Shown here: one piece after another, positions 7,216 through 10,497 of the stretch
How positions within the stretch are numbered: position 1 is the stretch's first letter
Layout of the letters: every line of letters starts with the position of its first letter
Source: Acidobacteriota bacterium
GTDB lineage: Bacteria > Acidobacteriota > Thermoanaerobaculia > Multivoradales > JAHEKO01
Direction: 5' to 3'
DNA: 10,497 nt
NCBI GenBank assembly: GCA_027296385.1
Contig: JAPUJD010000228.1
Span: forward strand, 1-10,497
Notes under the pieces: model-generated
Seen by the model: the letters and a program-made list of their open reading frames with translations, nothing else
What the model was told of the DNA's origin: nothing
The model's database searches: none
Translations under genes and position numbers: made by a program

Positions 7216-9084
7216 CTACTCGATCTCGCAGTCGCAGATGGCGTAGACGCCGTTCGGGTCGTTGAGGCGCGACAGCATCTCGGTCTCGCGGCGGACGAGC
7301 GCGAGGAGGGACCGGCGGACCGGGGGTATGCCGCCGCCGCGGATCGTAGTCTCGGCGGGGCCGAACCAGTCCGCCGCGCGGCTGAGTAGCTGGTGGACCA
7401 TCTTTTGGCCGAAACTCGGCTCTTTTTCGACGTAGCGCACCGCGTACTTCTCGTCCAACCCGGCCAGCTCGGCGGCCGAGGCGATCGCATCCTCCAAGCC
7501 GCCCAGTTTGTCGACCAGGCCGAGCTCGAGTGCGTCCTGACCGCTCCAAACCCGCCCGCGAGCAATCCGGTCGACGTCCTCGACGGACATCGAACGGGCC
7601 TCGGCAACCCGACTGAGGAATCCTCGGTAGCCGTCTTCGATCATGACTTGGACCGCCTCGCCCAGCTCCGGCCGGAGCTCACGATCGGGTCGCAGGGCGC
7701 CCGAGAGCCAGGTCGTGCCGACGCCGTCGACCCGCCAGCCAAGGTACTTCTGCAACGGCTTTTGGTAGGTCGGGATCATCGCGAAAATACCGATCGAGCC
7801 GGTAATGGTGTTGGCGTTGGCCCAGATCTCGTCGGAGGCGGTCGAGATCCAGTAGCCGCCCGAGGCGGCCAGCGTGCCCATCGACACCACGACCTGCTTG
7901 CCCGCCTCGCGGGCCAGCACCAGCTCGCGCCGGATGACCTCCGAGGCGAATGCGCTACCGCCTCCCGAGTCGACCCGCAGGACGATCGCCTTGACGGTCT
8001 CGTCCTGGCGCGCGTCGCGGATGAGCGCCGCCGTCGAGTCGCCGCCGATCACCCCCGGCGGTTGGCTACCGTCGAGGATCGAGCCCTTGGCGACCACCAC
8101 GGCCACCGCGTCACCTTTGATCGGATGGCGGCGGCGCTTGTCACCCAGCGCCTCGAGATAGGCGTCGTGGCCAATTCGATGGAAGGAGTGGCTATCCTCG
8201 TCTTCCCCGACCAACTCGATCAACCGGTCGCGAACGCCATCTCGGCCCGAGAGCCGGTCCACCAAGCCGGTCGCCAGCGCCATCTCGGCGGTATCGCCAT
8301 CAGCCTCTTGGAGCAGTTCGACGAAGCTCTCGATGGCCTCGGTCAAGGCCTCGGGCCTCATTCCACGGGCCGCAGCGACGTCAGCGAGATATGAGCGCCA
8401 CAGATCACCCATCCAGTCGAGGTTCGCCTCCCGGGCCTCCTCTGACATGTCGTTGCGCAAGTACGGCTCGACCGCCGACTTGTACTCGCCGACCTTGAAG
8501 ACGTGCCAATCGAGCTCGAAACGGTCGATGCCCTCCTTGTAGTACATGCGGAAGCGCCCGTAGCCGTCGAGAAGCACCATACCCATGGTATGAAGGTAGA
8601 TCTCGTCAGCCGATGAAGCCAGATAGTAGGAGTCTCGCAGATAGAAGTCCGAGGCCGCGACCACCGGCTTGCCACTCGTCTTGAACTCTTCGATCGCCGC
8701 TCGCAGGACCTGCAGCTTCGACAGCCCGGCGCCCGTCATCTGATTGAGGTCGAGGAAGAGGGCCTGGATCCGATCGTCGTCCTTGGCGGCGCGGATGGCC
8801 TCGTCGAGATCCCGCCAGAGGGTCTCGGGCACCTCCTGGCCGGTGAGCTTCTGGATCGCCCGGTCGGTCATATCGCCGGCCAGTTGCTCGACCAGCATGC
8901 CGCGCGGCGCGATCACCAGGGCAGCGGTCTTGGGCACCTTTGGCGCGTCGTCCCGGGTCAGCATCAGCAGGCCGATCAGCAGCGCCAGGAAAAAGATCAC
9001 CGTAAGGATCCGGACGGCAGCCTCGACACCCCGCCAGACCGCCCCGGCGACTCTCAGGAACACGTTCTTTCTGCTTTCTTCCAT
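7216..9084 (-). CDS. sppA: signal peptide peptidase SppA, 67K type
   Basis: This inner-membrane serine/lysine protease degrades cleaved signal peptides. It is 622 residues long, the usual size of the long two-domain form. A cytoplasmic N-terminus and one membrane helix (about 26-42) are followed by the N-terminal ClpP-like domain, with general base Lys202 in VGEYKSAVEPY. The C-terminal domain carries DSGGGSAFASEVIRREL (372-388) and nucleophile Ser408 in SMGTLAASGGYW. These correspond to Lys209 and Ser409 of the E. coli enzyme. The TGSIGIF and GRVWSGQDALELGLVD stretches are also typical of the family. The only cysteines are Cys617 and Cys619, in the C-terminal NGVYAICDCEIE. A GGAG eight bases upstream supports the ATG. 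It converges on the kinase gene and diverges from the SCO gene. Confidence 0.95.
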   Translation of the reverse strand: MEESRKNVFLRVAGAVWRGVEAAVRILTVIFFLALLIGLLMLTRDDAPKVPKTAALVIAPRGMLVEQLAGDMTDRAIQKLTGQEVPETLWRDLDEAIRAAKDDDRIQALFLDLNQMTGAGLSKLQVLRAAIEEFKTSGKPVVAASDFYLRDSYYLASSADEIYLHTMGMVLLDGYGRFRMYYKEGIDRFELDWHVFKVGEYKSAVEPYLRNDMSEEAREANLDWMGDLWRSYLADVAAARGMRPEALTEAIESFVELLQEADGDTAEMALATGLVDRLSGRDGVRDRLIELVGEDEDSHSFHRIGHDAYLEALGDKRRRHPIKGDAVAVVVAKGSILDGSQPPGVIGGDSTAALIRDARQDETVKAIVLRVDSGGGSAFASEVIRRELVLAREAGKQVVVSMGTLAASGGYWISTASDEIWANANTITGSIGIFAMIPTYQKPLQKYLGWRVDGVGTTWLSGALRPDRELRPELGEAVQVMIEDGYRGFLSRVAEARSMSVEDVDRIARGRVWSGQDALELGLVDKLGGLEDAIASAAELAGLDEKYAVRYVEKEPSFGQKMVHQLLSRAADWFGPAETTIRGGGIPPVRRSLLALVRRETEMLSRLNDPNGVYAICDCEIE

Positions 9085-9149
9085 GGTCTTGTCTCCGCTT
9101 GAGAATCGCCTGCGCAGTCCCGCCGACGCGGCGCGTTGTGTCTACACTA

Positions 9150-9167
9150 CGCGACTCCGGGGTCGCG
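9150..9167. repeat. perfect 6-bp inverted repeat, possible operator or leader hairpin
   Basis: CGCGAC (9150-9155) and GTCGCG (9162-9167) are perfectly complementary around a six-base centre, TCCGGG. The repeat lies about 66 bases upstream of the sppA start and 134 upstream of the SCO start, next to a second short inverted repeat at 9138-9147. It could be a hairpin in the sppA leader or a repressor site. In GC-rich DNA a stem of this size can also arise by chance. Confidence 0.25.
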
Positions 9168-9282
9168 AGTTTCTTGTTCGTTCGCACCACGGGAGCGAGG
9201 CGTCCCGGCGTCAAACGGAGCCTCAGCTTTTCGCCCGCTGTGATCTTGCGGGGCTGTATCCGCCTCCCTGCGACTCCTAGGC

Positions 9283-9288
9283 TAGAAT
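9283..9288 (+). promoter_or_regulatory. candidate -10 element for a near-leaderless SCO transcript
   Basis: TAGAAT matches four of six consensus -10 positions, including the key TA at the start and T at the end. It ends 12 bases before the ATG at 9301. If it is used, transcription would begin around 9295, leaving a leader of only a few bases. That would fit the lack of any Shine-Dalgarno before 9301. No matching -35 lies 16-18 bases upstream, so confidence is low. Confidence 0.3.
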
Positions 9289-9300
9289 CCCGGACCAGTG

Positions 9301-9906
9301 ATGGCTCCCACGCGTCTCCTCGTCGCGGTACTCCTGCTGGCCGGGCCACTCCTTGGGCAGGAGGCGCAGCTCACGATACCGCCGCGGGATGCGCAGCTCA
9401 CGATACGGCCCCCGGAGGGGCCCAGGATTCGGTTTCCCGACTTGCCGGTTGTCACCCAGGAGGGTGAGGAGGTGAGCTTCTACGAGGATCTGGTGGCGGA
9501 CAAGGTCGTGGCCATCACTTTCATCTCCACGACCTGTCGCACGGCCTGCCCGGCCATGGCGATCATGTTCTCCGAGTTGCAGGAGCTTCTGGGTGAAGCA
9601 GCGGGTCGAGACGTCCATCTCATCTCGATCAGCGCCGACCCCGTGACCGACACGCCGGCACGGCTCGAGGAGTGGGGCGATCGCTTCCGCGCCGGGCCCG
9701 GCTGGACGCTATTGACCGGGGGAGAGAAGGAGATCGGTTTGATCTTGAAGGCGCTGAAGGGCCCGACCTCGCACGTGGAAGATCACTACGCGTTGGTGCT
9801 GTACGGCAGCGACCGCTCCGGCGACTGGATCCACAGCTACAACCCCCCGTCGGCAAGCCGCCTGGTCGAGCGGCTCCGGACTTTCCAGACGAGACCTGAG
9901 TCCTGA
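9301..9906 (+). CDS. SCO1/SenC/PrrC-type copper or thiol-redox protein
   Basis: This exported thioredoxin-fold protein has 201 residues. SCO proteins deliver copper to the Cu-A site of cytochrome oxidase or act as thiol reductases. A signal peptide (residues 1 to about 20) ends in LLAGPLLGQ-EA, with no lipobox Cys. Next is a Pro-rich linker with a nine-residue repeat (22-39), then the fold: beta-strand VVAITFISTTC, the copper/redox motif CRTACP (Cys79, Cys83), SISADPVTDTPARLEEW in place of the usual SxDPxxDTP segment, and SHVEDHYALVLYG. His162 is the likely third copper ligand, with His158 an alternative. The frame also opens at a GTG at 9298; ATG 9301 is preferred. There is no Shine-Dalgarno. 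No oxidase gene is in the window, so the target is unproven. It faces the membrane-protein gene at 9990 tail to tail. Confidence 0.88.
   Translation: MAPTRLLVAVLLLAGPLLGQEAQLTIPPRDAQLTIRPPEGPRIRFPDLPVVTQEGEEVSFYEDLVADKVVAITFISTTCRTACPAMAIMFSELQELLGEAAGRDVHLISISADPVTDTPARLEEWGDRFRAGPGWTLLTGGEKEIGLILKALKGPTSHVEDHYALVLYGSDRSGDWIHSYNPPSASRLVERLRTFQTRPES
9364..9417 (+). repeat. in-frame 27-bp tandem repeat (two units) in the SCO gene
   Basis: GCGCAGCTCACGATAC occurs at 9364-9379 and again, without mismatch, at 9391-9406, exactly 27 bases apart. The rest of each unit is GC-rich and only partly alike. The encoded units are AQLTIPPRD and AQLTIRPPE, at residues 22-30 and 31-39, just after the predicted signal-peptide cleavage site. 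This looks like a fairly recent tandem duplication that kept the frame. Confidence 0.85.
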
Positions 9907-9989
9907 GCACAGTCGGGCCTACGATGAGCCTCCTCAGCGCGAAGCGCCGTGACGAATGATCGCGAGAAACGCCAGCGATGCCCGGCTGG

Positions 9990-10439
9990 TCATCTGCTCC
10001 TGAGACCGACGACCACCGGGGTCACCAGCAAGGCTGCCTTGAGCAGGGGCAGGCCTACGAAGACCGCACTCAGAGAACCGAGGCTCTCCGGGAGTGGGAA
10101 CGGGCGAGCCAGAAGATAGGCGGCATGAAGGAGCCAATAGACGGCTACGGCCCCGAGCGTCCAGCGGCCCGCCGCGAGCTTCCACCATCGGTGGCGAGCT
10201 ATCGCCAGCGCGAGCACGGCCGTCAGAACGATCAACAGACTCCAGTAGGTGTTGAGCGCCAGAAGAGCCCAGCGCATGGAATCGACCATCTCCTGGAGCG
10301 CTCCAGCGCGGTCCCACAGAGAGGGCAGTGCCAAGTGGACACAGGCTAGGCCGATCGCCAGAGAGCCGTAAGCACGCAGTGCGACCAAGGCCAGCCTGTT
10401 CGCGGGTGCCGGGTCGGCGGATGTGGCTCGTGATGTCAT
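9990..10439 (-). CDS. small four-helix membrane protein, family not recognised
   Basis: This hydrophobic protein has 149 residues. After a short hydrophilic N-terminus (MTSRATSADPAPANR) come about four membrane helices: VALRAYGSLAIGLACVHLAL (about 19-38), ALLALNTYWSLLIVLTAVLALAI (about 58-80), WTLGAVAVYWLLHAAYLLA (about 92-110) and LPLLKAALLVTPVVVGL (about 129-145). His, Trp and Tyr residues lie in or next to the helices (HRWWK, YWLLHAAY), but I see no known cofactor motif. The frame stays open to an ATG at 10487. The start at 10439 is chosen because GAGGAG lies eight bases before it. It is a single gene here, converging on the SCO gene with 83 bases between the stops. I cannot assign a function. 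Confidence 0.75.
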   Translation of the reverse strand: MTSRATSADPAPANRLALVALRAYGSLAIGLACVHLALPSLWDRAGALQEMVDSMRWALLALNTYWSLLIVLTAVLALAIARHRWWKLAAGRWTLGAVAVYWLLHAAYLLARPFPLPESLGSLSAVFVGLPLLKAALLVTPVVVGLRSR

Positions 10440-10447
10440 GTGAGAGT

Positions 10448-10453
10448 CTCCTC
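10448..10453 (-). promoter_or_regulatory. Shine-Dalgarno deciding the start of the four-helix protein
   Basis: On the minus strand this reads GAGGAG, eight bases before the ATG at 10439. It favours that start over the in-frame ATGs at 10463 and 10487, which would add a polar, uncharacteristic N-terminus. Confidence 0.65.
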
Positions 10454-10497
10454 TGGTGTCCATGCCGGCAACGGCGCCGAGTGGCAACGACCAGGCT

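Larger units (their letters stand above)
9085..9300. other. divergent intergenic region between sppA and the SCO gene
   Basis: These 216 bases hold no gene I can support. On the minus strand they carry the sppA Shine-Dalgarno (GGAG, 9093-9096). In the middle is GTGTCTACAC (9138-9147), an inverted repeat GTGT/ACAC around two bases, followed by a GC hairpin at 9150-9167. At the right end is the -10-like TAGAAT (9283-9288). No good -35/-10 pair for either gene stands out, so promoter positions are open. Confidence 0.5.

Noticed and set aside
7393..8394. A 333-codon open frame on the plus strand across sppA.
   Set aside because: It mirrors the strongly biased sppA codons. The minus strand encodes both catalytic residues and the full-length family, and the plus-strand product looks like a GC-rich shadow.
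8606..9349. A 247-codon minus-strand frame covering the sppA 5' end and the intergenic region.
   Set aside because: It overlaps the real sppA N-terminus in another frame, is Arg/Gly-rich, and has no domain or ribosome site.
9972..9989. Stem CCAGC/GCTGG between the convergent SCO and membrane-protein genes.
   Set aside because: It has only five base pairs around an eight-base loop with no T-tract. It is not distinguishable from chance at this GC content.
10441..10487. Longer N-terminus for the four-helix protein, starting at ATG 10487 or 10463.
   Set aside because: The GAGGAG eight bases before ATG 10439 would lie inside the coding sequence, and the extra residues are polar with no ribosome site in view.
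1..10497. tRNA, rRNA, CRISPR arrays, transposases, integrases, toxin-antitoxin or phage genes.
   Set aside because: I read both strands for these and found no supporting sequence. The window is a conventional chromosomal segment of envelope genes.

Overview
GC-rich DNA with compact, strongly codon-biased genes, from a diderm (Gram-negative-type) bacterium. It encodes a MacA/MacB-type envelope transporter, a 67K-type SppA inner-membrane protease and a SCO-type copper/thiol protein, which together suggest an aerobically respiring organism. I infer a high-GC lineage such as Acidobacteriota or a proteobacterium, but no marker gene here settles the phylum. I see no rRNA, tRNA, CRISPR array, transposase or phage gene. 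The window looks like ordinary chromosome.

Layout: (1) positions 1-719, minus strand: the N-terminal 239 residues of an alpha/beta hydrolase that runs off the left edge. (2) 720-940: divergent intergenic stretch, holding a doubtful 59-codon reading frame whose stop overlaps the next start in GTGA. (3) 941-7151, plus strand: a tight six-gene operon. In order it encodes a HlyD/MacA-type adaptor, a stand-alone MacB/LolD-type ATPase, two different MacB-type FtsX permeases, an OmpR-type response regulator and a HAMP/HisKA histidine kinase. Gaps are 11-12 bp, 4 bp, or 4-bp GTGA overlaps. (4) 7216-9084, minus strand, convergent: SppA. (5) 9085-9300: divergent control region with two short inverted repeats and a -10-like hexamer almost touching the next start. 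(6) 9301-9906, plus: SCO1/SenC protein with an in-frame 27-bp tandem repeat. (7) 9990-10439, minus, convergent: a four-helix membrane protein of no family I recognise. 10440-10497 holds only its upstream region.

How the genes work together: the operon reads as a self-contained, sensor-controlled envelope export machine. The ATPase would drive a probable heterodimer of the two permeases, and the adaptor would link them to an outer-membrane channel that is not encoded here. The kinase and regulator, translated from the same message, most likely control the operon itself. SppA (membrane peptide clearance) and the SCO protein (Cu-A site assembly or thiol redox) are envelope functions next door, but nothing in the sequence ties them to the pump. 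I found no clear novel defence or mobile system. The points most worth checking are the split two-permease pump with its own two-component system, the possible small gene leading that operon, the only two cysteines of SppA forming a C-terminal CxC, the repeat in the SCO protein, and its possibly leaderless start.
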